From an uncultured Bacteroidia bacterium (GTDB taxonomy: Bacteria; Bacteroidota; Bacteroidia; Bacteroidales; UBA932): a DNA stretch of 46,771 nt. Location: positions 1 through 46,771 of the forward strand of contig CADAND010000015.1 in assembly GCA_902789245.1 (NCBI GenBank), given 5' to 3'. The position numbers and the translations under genes were made by a program. Below, piece by piece: positions 8,148 to 16,954 of this stretch (positions are counted from its first letter, which is position 1; each line of letters begins with the position of its first letter). A model generated the notes under the pieces. That model saw only the letters and a list, made by a program, of their open reading frames with translations, was not told the DNA's origin and did no database searches.

Positions 8148-9268
8148 ATCAGTTTATACACTTCGTCTACGATAGTCTGGGCCGCGTCGAGGCGGGCGAG
8201 CGGCGCCACGTTGGCCTCGATCTGCCGGATGCGCTCTTCGTCGCGGAGCAGTTCCAGGGCCGTGGGGAGCAGTTTCTCCGCCGCCTCGGCGTCGCGCACG
8301 ATCAGCGCCGCGTCCTTGCGGACCAGGGCCATGGCGTTGTGGGTCTGGTGGTCCTCCGCCACGTTGGGCGAAGGGACGAACACTGCGGCCTTCCCGGCCG
8401 CGCAGATCTCGGATACGGAGGAGGCTCCGGCGCGGCTGATCAGCACGTCCGCGCAGGCGTAGGCCAGGTCCATGCGGGCGATGAAATCCGTATAGTGGAT
8501 CTGCGGGAGCTCGCGTCCCGCCATGAATTCGTCGATTCCTTTCTTATAATATTTCCCGCACTGCCAGAGCACCTCGACGTCCTCGCCGCCGGGGCAGCGG
8601 GCCTCGATCCAGGCGCGCATGGCGCGGTTCAGCGTGCCGGCGCCGAGACTGCCGCCCACGATGAAGAGGTGGCGCCTGCCCTCGGACAGGCCGTAGAACT
8701 TCAGCCCCTCGGCGCGGTCTGCGGCCGTGTAGGCATGGATTTCCGGACGGATGGGGTTGCCGCTGAAGACGATCTTGTCGGCGGGGAAGAATCTCTCCAT
8801 CCCCTCGTAGGCCACGCAGATGCAGCCTGCGCGCCGGCCCAGGATTTTGTTGGTCAGGCCGGCGAAGCCGTTCTGCTCCTGGATCAGGGTCGGGATCTTC
8901 CTGCGCTCGGCCTGCCAGAGCAGGGGGGCGCTGGCGTAGCCGCCCACGCCGATGGCGATGTCGGGTTTGAACTCGTCCAGGATCCTGCCCGCGAGCCGGA
9001 CGCTCCGGGTGAGTTTCCCGGGCACGCGGAGGTTGTGCCGCAGGCCCTCCAGGCTGAGCTGACGCTGGAGGCCGGCCATCGGCAGGCCCACGATCTCGTA
9101 GCCCGCGGCCGGGACCTTCTCCATCTCCATCCGCCCCTCGGCGCCGACGAAGAGGATCTCCGTGTCGGGGTTCGCTTCTTTGAGCTTGCCCGCGATCGAG
9201 ATCGCGGGGAAGATGTGGCCGCCCGTGCCGCCGCCACTGATGATTACGCGCAATTTCTTATAGTTCAT
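8144..9268 (-). CDS. murG: UDP-GlcNAc:lipid I N-acetylglucosaminyltransferase MurG
   Basis: Peripheral inner-membrane GT28 transferase converting lipid I to lipid II. SGGGTGGHIFPA (11-22) is the diagnostic N-terminal glycine-rich loop. GGSLGA and the C-terminal RAGASSVSEI segment form the UDP-GlcNAc site. The protein has 374 residues. It overlaps ftsW by 11 bp and murC by 4 bp, consistent with tight co-translation. Confidence 0.96.
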   Translation of the reverse strand: MNYKKLRVIISGGGTGGHIFPAISIAGKLKEANPDTEILFVGAEGRMEMEKVPAAGYEIVGLPMAGLQRQLSLEGLRHNLRVPGKLTRSVRLAGRILDEFKPDIAIGVGGYASAPLLWQAERRKIPTLIQEQNGFAGLTNKILGRRAGCICVAYEGMERFFPADKIVFSGNPIRPEIHAYTAADRAEGLKFYGLSEGRRHLFIVGGSLGAGTLNRAMRAWIEARCPGGEDVEVLWQCGKYYKKGIDEFMAGRELPQIHYTDFIARMDLAYACADVLISRAGASSVSEICAAGKAAVFVPSPNVAEDHQTHNAMALVRKDAALIVRDAEAAEKLLPTALELLRDEERIRQIEANVAPLARLDAAQTIVDEVYKLI

Positions 9269-10631
9269 AGCTTTCGTCTGTCAATTGTCCGGAATCGTAA
9301 GCGTCCAGCTCGTCCAGGCGCTGCTGGACCGCCGTGCTCTCGTGCATTTCCATCAGCGGCGCCGCCATGCGCGTCTCCCTGTCGATGCGGCGCGCGGCGA
9401 TGCGGCTGAACGAGAGGATGATGCCGAAGGCGATGCTGAAGCAGAGGAAGGCGCTGTTGCCGTGGCTGATGAGCGGCAGGGTCTGGCCGGTCATCGGACC
9501 GATGTCCGCGTTCACGAACATGTGCAGGAAGGCCTGGCCCGCGATGAGCAGGCACAGTCCCGCCACGGTCAGCTTGGCGTAGTGGTCGCTGCCGCAGTTG
9601 CGCACGATGATCGAAGCGCGCGCGAGCAGCGACACATAGAGGAAGATGACGAAGATACCGCCCAGGAGGCCGTATTCTTCGATGATGAAGCTGTACATGA
9701 AGTCCTCGGACATGTCCGGGACCACGTAGCGCTGGGTGCTCTGGCCGGGGCCCTTGCCGATCAGGCCGCCCTGCTTGACGGCGATCTTGGCGCTGTAGGG
9801 CTGACGGATGGCGTCCAGGGCCTCCTGGTAGGCAATCGTTCCCTTGGGGTTGTCCAGGACCTGCTGCTCCCAATCGTCGTCGTCGAACACGCGGGCGATG
9901 CCGGTGCCGATGCGCTCGAAGAGCGGGTGCTCGTTGTTCTTGGTGGCGCTGTACAGGCCGAAGATGGCGCCCAGCAGCAGCATGGCCGCCAGGGCGAGCA
10001 CCGTCATGTCGGGCAGGTTGCCGCCGCCCAGCAGGATCATCACGAACATCAGCAGGCCGATGATCAGGGCGCTGGAGTTGGAGCCCGGGATGATCATGCC
10101 GAAGATGATGAGGAAGGGGGCGTACAGGTAGATGATCTTCTTGTAAATCTCCTTCTCCGGGCCGCGGAGCTCGCCCCGCTTCAGGGCGTCCATCGCCCAG
10201 GCGAGGTAGAGGACCATCGCCACCTTGACCACCTCGAAGACGTGCACCTGGAAGCCGCCGACCGACAGGATGCGGTAGGCGTTGTTGATGTTGAGCGCCT
10301 TGAGGAAGGGCAGGCTGACGTGGGCGTCCAGCAGGGCCAGCAACAGGAAGGAAATCAGGAAGCCCCACTGGCTGCACCAGCGGAAGAACTTGATGTTCTT
10401 GATGTTGTAGAGGATGATGATGACGACCATGCCTGCCATGACCACGAAGAACTGGTTCTTCACGAGGTCCAGGCGGGTCATCCCGTCGCGCAGCAGGCGT
10501 GACGACGAGGAGAACATGCAGACGATGGAGAACAGGAACAGCATGAGCACGATGATCCACACCACCTTGTCTCCTTCAAAGTGGTCTGCGAACGTCCAGA
10601 TGCTGGTCTTCCTGCGCTTCTCTTCTGCCAT
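9258..10631 (-). CDS. ftsW: Peptidoglycan polymerase FtsW (SEDS family)
   Basis: Multi-spanning inner-membrane glycosyltransferase that polymerises lipid II at the septum together with FtsI. Many hydrophobic segments are visible, and the SEDS family signature near the C-terminus appears as GPMTGQTLPLISHGNSAF. The SHGNS element differs from the commoner SYGGS. A long extracytoplasmic loop rich in charged residues (FDDDDWEQQ) lies in the middle. The family also includes RodA, but the position between murD and murG supports FtsW. It starts 5 bp after murD. Confidence 0.93.
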   Translation of the reverse strand: MAEEKRRKTSIWTFADHFEGDKVVWIIVLMLFLFSIVCMFSSSSRLLRDGMTRLDLVKNQFFVVMAGMVVIIILYNIKNIKFFRWCSQWGFLISFLLLALLDAHVSLPFLKALNINNAYRILSVGGFQVHVFEVVKVAMVLYLAWAMDALKRGELRGPEKEIYKKIIYLYAPFLIIFGMIIPGSNSSALIIGLLMFVMILLGGGNLPDMTVLALAAMLLLGAIFGLYSATKNNEHPLFERIGTGIARVFDDDDWEQQVLDNPKGTIAYQEALDAIRQPYSAKIAVKQGGLIGKGPGQSTQRYVVPDMSEDFMYSFIIEEYGLLGGIFVIFLYVSLLARASIIVRNCGSDHYAKLTVAGLCLLIAGQAFLHMFVNADIGPMTGQTLPLISHGNSAFLCFSIAFGIILSFSRIAARRIDRETRMAAPLMEMHESTAVQQRLDELDAYDSGQLTDESYEL

Positions 10632-10636
10632 GGCTT

Positions 10637-11980
10637 TTACAGGTGCCGGACCGCCTCCTTGAACAGGCGGCCGCGGTCTTCATAATTCTTGAATAAATCG
10701 AAACTCGCGCAGCACGGGCTCAGCAGCACCACGTCGCCCGGACTGGCGAGGGCGGCGGAGGCTTTCACGGCCTCCTCGGCCGAGCGGGTGTCCACGATCT
10801 TGTCGCTGCCGACGATGCCCTCGAAGGCTGCGTGGATCTTGGCATTGTCCACGCCCAGGCAGACGATGGCCTTGACGTGCTTCCGCACCAGGTCGTTCAG
10901 GACGCTGTAGTCGTTGCCCTTGTCCGTGCCGCCGACGATCCAGACGACCGGCCGGCTCTGGCACTCGAGCGCGTACCAGGCGGAGTCCACGTTGGTGGCC
11001 TTGGAGTCATTGATATAGAGCACGTCGCGCACGCTCAGCACGGGCTCGAGCCGGTGCTCGATGGGCGCGAAGGTCTTCATGCTTGCGCGGATGCACTCGT
11101 CGCTGATGCCCGTGGCCTTGGCGGCCAGGGCCGCGGCCATCGAGTTGTACACGTTGTGCTTGCCGCCCAGGGCCAGCTCCTGCAGCAGGATCTCGGTCTC
11201 GTCCTGCTCGTAGCGCAGGACGATGCGGTCTCCGCCGCGCAGGAAGGCGCCCTGCGCCACTTCCTTCTCCTGGGAGAAGGGGAGCATCTTGGCCTTGATG
11301 ACCACTTCCTCCAGCTGGCGGATGGTGATGGCGTCATCGGAGTCGAAGATGAAGCAGTCGTCGGGGCGGAGGTTGCGCGTGATGCGGAACTTCGCCCGCG
11401 CGTAGTTCTCGAGCTTATGGTCGTAGCGGTCGAGGTGGTCGGGGGTGATGTTGGTGATGATGGCGATGTCCGGCCGGAAGTCGTAGGCGTCGTCCAGCTG
11501 GAAGCTGCTGATCTCCAGCACGTAGTAGTCGTGCTTCTCGGTCGCGACCTGCAGGGCGTAGCTCTTGCCGATGTTGCCGCCCAGGCCCGCGTCGAGGCCG
11601 GCCTCCCGGAGGAGGTGGTAGATCAGGGAGGTGGTGGTCGTCTTGCCGTTCGAGCCGGTCACGCAGATCTTCTTCGCGCTGTCGTAGCGCGCCGCGAATT
11701 CAATCTCGGAGACGATGTGCGTCCCCTGCTCGCGCAGGGCCTTGATCATGGGCGCCGTGCCGGGAATGCCGGGGCTCTTGACGACCTCGTCCGCATTCAG
11801 GATCTTCTCGGGCGTGTGCCCGCCCTGCTCGAAGGGGATGTCCCACTTCTTCAGGGTCGCGAGGTAGTCCTCCTTGATTTTCCCGTTGTCGGACAGGAAA
11901 ACGTCGAATCCCTTGACTTTCGCGAGCACGGCGGCTCCGACGCCGCTCTCTGCTCCTCCCAAAACAACAATTCTTGCCAT
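10637..11980 (-). CDS. murD: UDP-N-acetylmuramoyl-L-alanine--D-glutamate ligase
   Basis: Mur ligase adding D-Glu to UDP-MurNAc-L-Ala. The P-loop is GSNGKTT (109-115). ITNITPDHLDRY is the conserved central Mur motif, and HRLEPV with DSKATN follows as in MurD. The 447-residue length is normal. It lies 9 bp downstream of mraY and 5 bp upstream of ftsW. Confidence 0.95.
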   Translation of the reverse strand: MARIVVLGGAESGVGAAVLAKVKGFDVFLSDNGKIKEDYLATLKKWDIPFEQGGHTPEKILNADEVVKSPGIPGTAPMIKALREQGTHIVSEIEFAARYDSAKKICVTGSNGKTTTTSLIYHLLREAGLDAGLGGNIGKSYALQVATEKHDYYVLEISSFQLDDAYDFRPDIAIITNITPDHLDRYDHKLENYARAKFRITRNLRPDDCFIFDSDDAITIRQLEEVVIKAKMLPFSQEKEVAQGAFLRGGDRIVLRYEQDETEILLQELALGGKHNVYNSMAAALAAKATGISDECIRASMKTFAPIEHRLEPVLSVRDVLYINDSKATNVDSAWYALECQSRPVVWIVGGTDKGNDYSVLNDLVRKHVKAIVCLGVDNAKIHAAFEGIVGSDKIVDTRSAEEAVKASAALASPGDVVLLSPCCASFDLFKNYEDRGRLFKEAVRHL

Positions 11981-11989
11981 ATTTTTCTA

Positions 11990-13147
11990 CTATCTAACTT
12001 TGAGTAATGCCAATGTGCTGACTGCCAGGATGATTCCGATGATCCAGAAGCGCGTGACGATGCGCGGCTCCGGGATGCCCTTCTTCTGGTAGTGGTGGTG
12101 GAGCGGCGCCATCAGGAAGACGCGCCGGCCCTCGCCGTATTTCTTCTTCGTGTACTTGAAATACCCCCGCTGGATGATGACCGACAGGCTTTCCATCAGG
12201 AAGATGCCGCACAGGATGGGCAGCAGCAGCTCTTTGCGGATCAGCACGGCGCTCACGCCGATCACGCCCCCGATGGTCAGGCTCCCCGTGTCGCCCATGA
12301 AGACCTGGGCGGGGAAGGTGTTGTACCATAGGAAGCCCAGCAGCGCGCCCACGAAGGCGGCCATGTAGATGGCCACTTCGCCGGAGCCGGGGATGTGCAT
12401 GATGCCCAGGTAGTGCGCATTGAGCGCGTCGCCGCTCAGCCAGGCGATGATGCCGAGGGCCACGCCCACGATGGCGGAAGTGCCCGTGGCGAGACCGTCC
12501 ATGCCGTCGGTGAGGTTGGTGCCGTTGGAGCAGCCCAGGACCACGAGGATGATCATGACCATGTAGATGCCCCAGGAGCAATAGACGCCCAGCTGCCCGC
12601 GGAAGGGGGAAAGCCAGGAGTAGTCGAACTCGTGCGCCTTCACGAAGGGGATCGTGGTCACGAGCTGGTCGGTGGGGATTTTCGGGCTCACGCAGACGGT
12701 CAGGGCCACGAACAGGCCCAGGCCGAACTGGAGGATGAGCTTGCCCCGCTCGCTCATGCCTTCCTTGTTGTGCTTGAACACCTTGATGTAGTCGTCGGCG
12801 AAGCCGATGGCGCCGCACCAGAGCGTGGTGCCGATGAGCAGCAGGGTGTAGATGCTGTCGAGCCGGCAGACCAGCAGGGCGGAGCCCAGCAGCGCGGCGA
12901 TGATGATCAGGCCGCCCATCGTGGGCGTGCCCTTCTTCTGCATCTGTCCTTCCAGGCCGAGGTCGCGGATCTCTTCGCCGATCTGCGCACGCTGCAGCTT
13001 GCGGATGATGGCGCCACCGGCGAAGAAGGCGATCAGCATGCTGATCACGGCCGCGAGCATGGCGCGGAAGGAGAGGTAGTTGAACAAACCTGCGCCGGGG
13101 ATGTGCAGGCCGAGGTTTTGCAGCCATTCTACAAAGTGGTTCAGCAT
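11990..13147 (-). CDS. mraY: Phospho-N-acetylmuramoyl-pentapeptide transferase MraY
   Basis: Integral membrane enzyme transferring phospho-MurNAc-pentapeptide to undecaprenyl phosphate to make lipid I. KKGTPTMGG (71-79), the FADDY pair Asp118-Asp119, and NLTDGMDGLA (211-220) are the diagnostic catalytic/Mg-binding motifs. A PLHHHYQKKG segment near the C-terminus is the conserved histidine-rich loop. The 385-residue length is typical. It overlaps murE by 7 bp. Confidence 0.96.
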   Translation of the reverse strand: MLNHFVEWLQNLGLHIPGAGLFNYLSFRAMLAAVISMLIAFFAGGAIIRKLQRAQIGEEIRDLGLEGQMQKKGTPTMGGLIIIAALLGSALLVCRLDSIYTLLLIGTTLWCGAIGFADDYIKVFKHNKEGMSERGKLILQFGLGLFVALTVCVSPKIPTDQLVTTIPFVKAHEFDYSWLSPFRGQLGVYCSWGIYMVMIILVVLGCSNGTNLTDGMDGLATGTSAIVGVALGIIAWLSGDALNAHYLGIMHIPGSGEVAIYMAAFVGALLGFLWYNTFPAQVFMGDTGSLTIGGVIGVSAVLIRKELLLPILCGIFLMESLSVIIQRGYFKYTKKKYGEGRRVFLMAPLHHHYQKKGIPEPRIVTRFWIIGIILAVSTLALLKVR

Positions 13148-14712
13148 GACTCGAGGGTTTTGAAGGTTTCCAGTACAATTTCACGTTCGTCGAAGTGGCG
13201 CTTCTCCGTGCCGATGATCTGGTAGGTCTCATGGCCCTTGCCGGCCAGCAGGATGGTGGCGCCCTTCGGGGCGAGCAGCAGGGCGGTGCGGATGGCCTCG
13301 CGGCGGTCGGCGATGCAGACCGTCTTGGCGAGGGCGGCCGGGTCGAGCCCGCGCCTGATGTCTTCGATGATGTCCTCCGTGCGCTCGGTGCGGCTGTTGT
13401 CGGAGGTGATGACGATGCGGTCCGCGAGGCGGCCCGCCACGGCGCCCATCTCCGGGCGCTTGGTCTTGTCGCGGTCGCCGCCGCAGCCGAACACGCAGAC
13501 GAGCGTCCGGTCGGGGGCGACGTCGCGCAGGGTCTTCAGGACGTTCTCCAGGGCGTCCGGGGTGTGGGCGTAGTCGATCACCACGCTCAGGTCCTTCGGT
13601 CCGCGGAGCGTCTCCAGGCGGCCCGGAGCGGGCTCCAGGCGGGACAGGGCCACGAGCACCTCGTCCTGCGGGATGCCGAGCACGAGGGCGGTGGTGTAGA
13701 TGGCGAGGAGGTTGTAGGCGTTGTGCGCGCCGATCAGGCGCGTCCACACTTCGTTGCCGTCGATGCGCAGCAGCATCCCTTCGGGGCTCTGCTCGAGGAT
13801 GCGGGCGCAGTGGTCGGCGGCGCTCCGGCAGGAGTAGCCGACCACGTGGGCGCCGGTGTTCTGGACCATCACCTCGCCATGCTTGTCGTCCAGGTTGATG
13901 ATGGCCGTGGCTTTGGAGGAGAGGCCGTCGAAGAAGAGTTTCTTGCAGCGGAGGTACTCCGCGAAGGTGCCGTGGTAGTCGAGGTGGTCGTGGGTGAGGT
14001 TGGAGAAGATCGCTGCGCAGAACTCCAGACCGGCGATGCGCTGCTGCTCCACGCCGATCGAGCTCACCTCCATGAAGCAGTACTCGCAGCCGGCCTCGAC
14101 CATCTCGGCGAGCAGGGCGTTGAGCGTCACGGGGTCGGAGGTGGTGTTGGCGGTCTCGCTGCGGCGCGTGCCGACGTAGTTGGCGATGGTCGAGAGCAGG
14201 CCGCACTCGAAGCCGAGGTGGCGGAACATGTGGTAGAGGAGGGTGACGGTGGTCGTCTTGCCGTTCGTGCCTGTGATGCCCACGAGCTTGAGCTTGCCGC
14301 TCGGGTGGCCGTAGAACGCATCCGCGGCCATCGCGACGGCCCGGCGGCTGTCCTTGACTGTCACGACCGACAGCGAGCGTCCCGATGTGCCTGCGGCTTG
14401 CCTTCCATCCTCGCTTCCCTCTGTCGCGGGAACCGGATTCGGCGCCACGAATCCTGCTGCGGCTGAGGCTGCGCCGTCAGGCAACATCGGCGACGCTGAT
14501 TCGCTGTCGGTCTCGTACATAACGGCTGCGGCGCCATTCTCGATGGCTTTGCCGAGGTACGCGCGGCCGTCGTTCCCGCAGCCGTTGACTGCGATGAACA
14601 GGCTGCCGGGCTGCACGCGGCGGGAGTCGTTGGTCACGGACGTGATCTCCACATCCTCGCGGCCCTGGACGGCGAGCACGCCGCAGTTCTTTATGATATC
14701 GCTCAGTTTCAT
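13141..14712 (-). CDS. murE: UDP-MurNAc-tripeptide synthetase MurE with an in-frame repeat-derived insert
   Basis: Mur ligase adding the third stem residue. The P-loop is GTNGKTT (148-154). DNSR (438-441) stands where meso-diaminopimelate-adding enzymes have DNPR; the arginine is kept, so diaminopimelate is still the likely substrate, with the Pro-to-Ser change noted. At 523 residues it is longer than the usual size. The excess lies at about residues 70-112, an Ala/Pro/Gly/Ser-rich stretch just before VVTVKDSRRA, where I would expect only a short loop. Residues 83-104 are encoded by the core of a dispersed repeat that also occurs near 18.5 kb. The insert sits at the N-terminal/central domain boundary, away from the ATP site, so the enzyme is probably active. 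Confidence 0.93.
   Translation of the reverse strand: MKLSDIIKNCGVLAVQGREDVEITSVTNDSRRVQPGSLFIAVNGCGNDGRAYLGKAIENGAAAVMYETDSESASPMLPDGAASAAAGFVAPNPVPATEGSEDGRQAAGTSGRSLSVVTVKDSRRAVAMAADAFYGHPSGKLKLVGITGTNGKTTTVTLLYHMFRHLGFECGLLSTIANYVGTRRSETANTTSDPVTLNALLAEMVEAGCEYCFMEVSSIGVEQQRIAGLEFCAAIFSNLTHDHLDYHGTFAEYLRCKKLFFDGLSSKATAIINLDDKHGEVMVQNTGAHVVGYSCRSAADHCARILEQSPEGMLLRIDGNEVWTRLIGAHNAYNLLAIYTTALVLGIPQDEVLVALSRLEPAPGRLETLRGPKDLSVVIDYAHTPDALENVLKTLRDVAPDRTLVCVFGCGGDRDKTKRPEMGAVAGRLADRIVITSDNSRTERTEDIIEDIRRGLDPAALAKTVCIADRREAIRTALLLAPKGATILLAGKGHETYQIIGTEKRHFDEREIVLETFKTLESC
14388..14483. repeat. Structured dispersed repeat, copy A, inside murE
   Basis: The core 14402-14466 matches 18458-18520 (copy B) at 57 of 60 aligned bases, plus a 3-5 nt variable segment. 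It contains a hairpin GGATTCG-GCGCCA-CGAATCC and beside it TTCCC...GGGAA. Outer arms TGCCTGCGGC (14388-14397) and GCCGTCAGGCA (14473-14483) pair with one bulge. Between these arms the element is 96 nt, a multiple of three, so murE stays in frame. Exact ends are inferred. Confidence 0.75.
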
Positions 14713-16610
14713 CTTGATGCAGTGCTTCTTCTCAGTTCATCCCGGAAGCAGGGGTCTATGTTGTACAGTTCGTCCACCACGGTGCGGATGGCGGCGGCGG
14801 GGATGCCGCCTCCCTGGAACTGCTTGGAAGTCGGTTTGGAGTACACCATGCAGATCACGCTGTACTGGGGTTTGTCGGCGGGGAAGAAGCCGACGAAGGT
14901 GCCCTGGTACTTGCGGCGTCCCTGGGCGTCCTGGTACTGGCCGTTGGCGTAGGTGCCGAAGGACGTGCCGGTCTTGCCGGCCACGGCGCATCTGGCGCCT
15001 TTCAGCCGGCGGGCGGTGCCGTCCTCGGTCACGGCCTTGAGCGCGCGGGTGATGGTGTCGGCCACGGCCTTGGAGCAAATCGCGGCGTTCAGCACGCCGG
15101 GGCCGCGCCGCTCCGTGATGATGCCGTTCTCCTCGATGTCCTCGACCAGGTAGGGCTTCATCATGCGGCCCTTGTTGGCGATGGCGTTGTAGAAGGTCAG
15201 GATGTGCAGCGGCGTCTCCTCGGTGCTGTAGCCGAAGCCGATGGAGCCGAGGTCGGTGTCGGTCCAGTAGCGCGTGGACGGGTTGGGGATGGTCGGTGTC
15301 TGCAGGCCGTCCAGGTCGAAGGCGAAGGCCTCGCCGAGCTTGTAGTTATAGATGTTCTGCAGGAAGCGCTCGGTCTTGTCCAGGCCCTTGCCGCGCCCCT
15401 TGCTCTTGTCGATGCCGTAGTTCTTGACCGCCAGGGTCGCGAAGACGTAGTTGGAAGAGATCTTGAAGCCGTCCAGGATCGAGATGCGGTTGGTGCGGTG
15501 CTGGGCGGCGAATTCTGGGATATGATGGTCCTTGATGGTCGTCCCGGCCACGTTGCCGTTGGTGGCGGGGAGGGTCTCGTCGAGGCTCTTGATGAAGCCG
15601 TCGTTGAGCACGGACATCAGCGTGACGGTCTTGAAGACGGAGCCCGGCTCGGCCTTGCGGCCGATGGCGAGGTTCTGGATCTCCTCGAAGGGGCCGTTGC
15701 CGTCCTCGCGGACGAGGTTGACCATGGCGCGGATGGCGCCGGTGGAGACCTCCATCAGCACGAAGCAGGCGCCCTCGAGATCCTGTTCACCCGCGATCTG
15801 CTCGCGCAGCGCGCGGTCGGCGATGTCCTGGTAGTCGATGTTCAGCGTGATGCGCAGGTCCTTGCCGTCCACGGCCTTGACGTAGGCGCTGTCGCTGTTG
15901 CGCACGCGGCCGTAGTCGGTCACGCGCATCCACTCGCGGCCCTCCTGGCCGTGCAGGACGTAGTCGAATTTGCCTTCGAGGCCGATGTGGGTGTTGGTGA
16001 CCTCGGACTTGTTGTTGCGCACGAAGCCGATGGTGCGGCGGGCGAGTTTCCCGTAAGGGTACTGGCGGATGTGCTCCTGCTCCACGATCATGCCGCTGCG
16101 GTAGCGGCCGTCGCGGAAGAGCGGCAGGGCGATCACGCGGTTGTAGACGTTGCGGTCGACCGGGTGGCCGAGGCGCACGTATTTGCGGCCGTTCCGGCGG
16201 CCGTCGGTGATGAGCTTGTAGTACTGGTCGGCCGAGCGGTCGCCGAATTCGGCGGCGAGGCCCTCGGAGAGCTGCCGCGCCTTGTCCAGCCAGGCCTGCT
16301 CCTGCTTCGGCGTGTTGGTGTCCTTGAGCACGGTGCAGTCCATGTAGAACTGGTAGATCGGGCAGGAGATGGCGAGCAGGCGTCCCTGGGCGTCGAGGAT
16401 GTTCCCGCGGGCGGGCTCCACGATGCTGATGGTGTTGGACGGGGTGAGGGCGGCTTCGATCTTGGGCTCCGGCTTCCAGAAGAGCTGGATGCCGGCGATT
16501 TTCGCGATGAGGATCAGCGCGGCGATGAGCAGCGCCACGTAGAGCAGGTACAGGATCACGCCGATCCTGTCGCGCTTCTTGATCTTGGGGGCGGTGGCTT
16601 CCGTACTCAT
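14709..16610 (-). CDS. ftsI: Septal transpeptidase FtsI (class B penicillin-binding protein)
   Basis: Division-specific class B PBP cross-linking peptidoglycan in the periplasm. One membrane anchor (about 18-40) is followed by the PBP dimerisation domain (EPARGNILD) and the transpeptidase domain. The active-site serine is Ser324 in PGSVFK, the SxN triad is S385-S386-N387, and the KTG box is 546-548. The protein ends about 70 residues after a VCMVYSKP segment and shows no PASTA domain; some relatives carry one. The start overlaps the ftsL stop by 4 bp and the stop overlaps the murE start by 4 bp. Confidence 0.94.
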   Translation of the reverse strand: MSTEATAPKIKKRDRIGVILYLLYVALLIAALILIAKIAGIQLFWKPEPKIEAALTPSNTISIVEPARGNILDAQGRLLAISCPIYQFYMDCTVLKDTNTPKQEQAWLDKARQLSEGLAAEFGDRSADQYYKLITDGRRNGRKYVRLGHPVDRNVYNRVIALPLFRDGRYRSGMIVEQEHIRQYPYGKLARRTIGFVRNNKSEVTNTHIGLEGKFDYVLHGQEGREWMRVTDYGRVRNSDSAYVKAVDGKDLRITLNIDYQDIADRALREQIAGEQDLEGACFVLMEVSTGAIRAMVNLVREDGNGPFEEIQNLAIGRKAEPGSVFKTVTLMSVLNDGFIKSLDETLPATNGNVAGTTIKDHHIPEFAAQHRTNRISILDGFKISSNYVFATLAVKNYGIDKSKGRGKGLDKTERFLQNIYNYKLGEAFAFDLDGLQTPTIPNPSTRYWTDTDLGSIGFGYSTEETPLHILTFYNAIANKGRMMKPYLVEDIEENGIITERRGPGVLNAAICSKAVADTITRALKAVTEDGTARRLKGARCAVAGKTGTSFGTYANGQYQDAQGRRKYQGTFVGFFPADKPQYSVICMVYSKPTSKQFQGGGIPAAAIRTVVDELYNIDPCFRDELRRSTASR

Positions 16611-16954
16611 CGTTTCACGACCGTTGCAGGCTTTTCAGCCTCTTTGACATTCGAACCCAGCTGCCCGAGCATCTGCTCCACGCTCGAGCGCCGGCTCACG
16701 TTGACCAGCTCGAAGACCTTCTGCGAGTGCACGATCTCGAGCTCCTTGAGCACCGCCTTGTTCTTCTCGACCTTGCTCATCGTGGTCTCGATCATCAGGC
16801 TGAACCAGATCACGAGTCCGAAGAGCAGGAAGGTGTAGGCGATGTGGACGAAGTAGCGCCCGATGTTGAGGCGGAGCAGGAACTCTCCCTTCAGGATCGC
16901 CTGAATACTGTTCTTGAAGAACATGCCGATGTCTGCTATCTTCCAGGTCTTCAT
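16607..16954 (-). CDS. ftsL: FtsL-like cell division protein
   Basis: Small bitopic membrane protein of 115 residues. A cytoplasmic N-terminus of about 35 residues precedes one transmembrane segment (about 37-56, YTFLLFGLVIWFSLMIE). An extracytoplasmic heptad-like helix follows (KVEKNKAVLKELEIVHSQKV). This topology and the position between rsmH and ftsI match the Bacteroidetes FtsL-like family, which bridges FtsQ and FtsI/FtsW. Primary sequence similarity in FtsL is weak, so the name rests on context. ATGA overlaps join it to both neighbours. Confidence 0.85.
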   Translation of the reverse strand: MKTWKIADIGMFFKNSIQAILKGEFLLRLNIGRYFVHIAYTFLLFGLVIWFSLMIETTMSKVEKNKAVLKELEIVHSQKVFELVNVSRRSSVEQMLGQLGSNVKEAEKPATVVKR

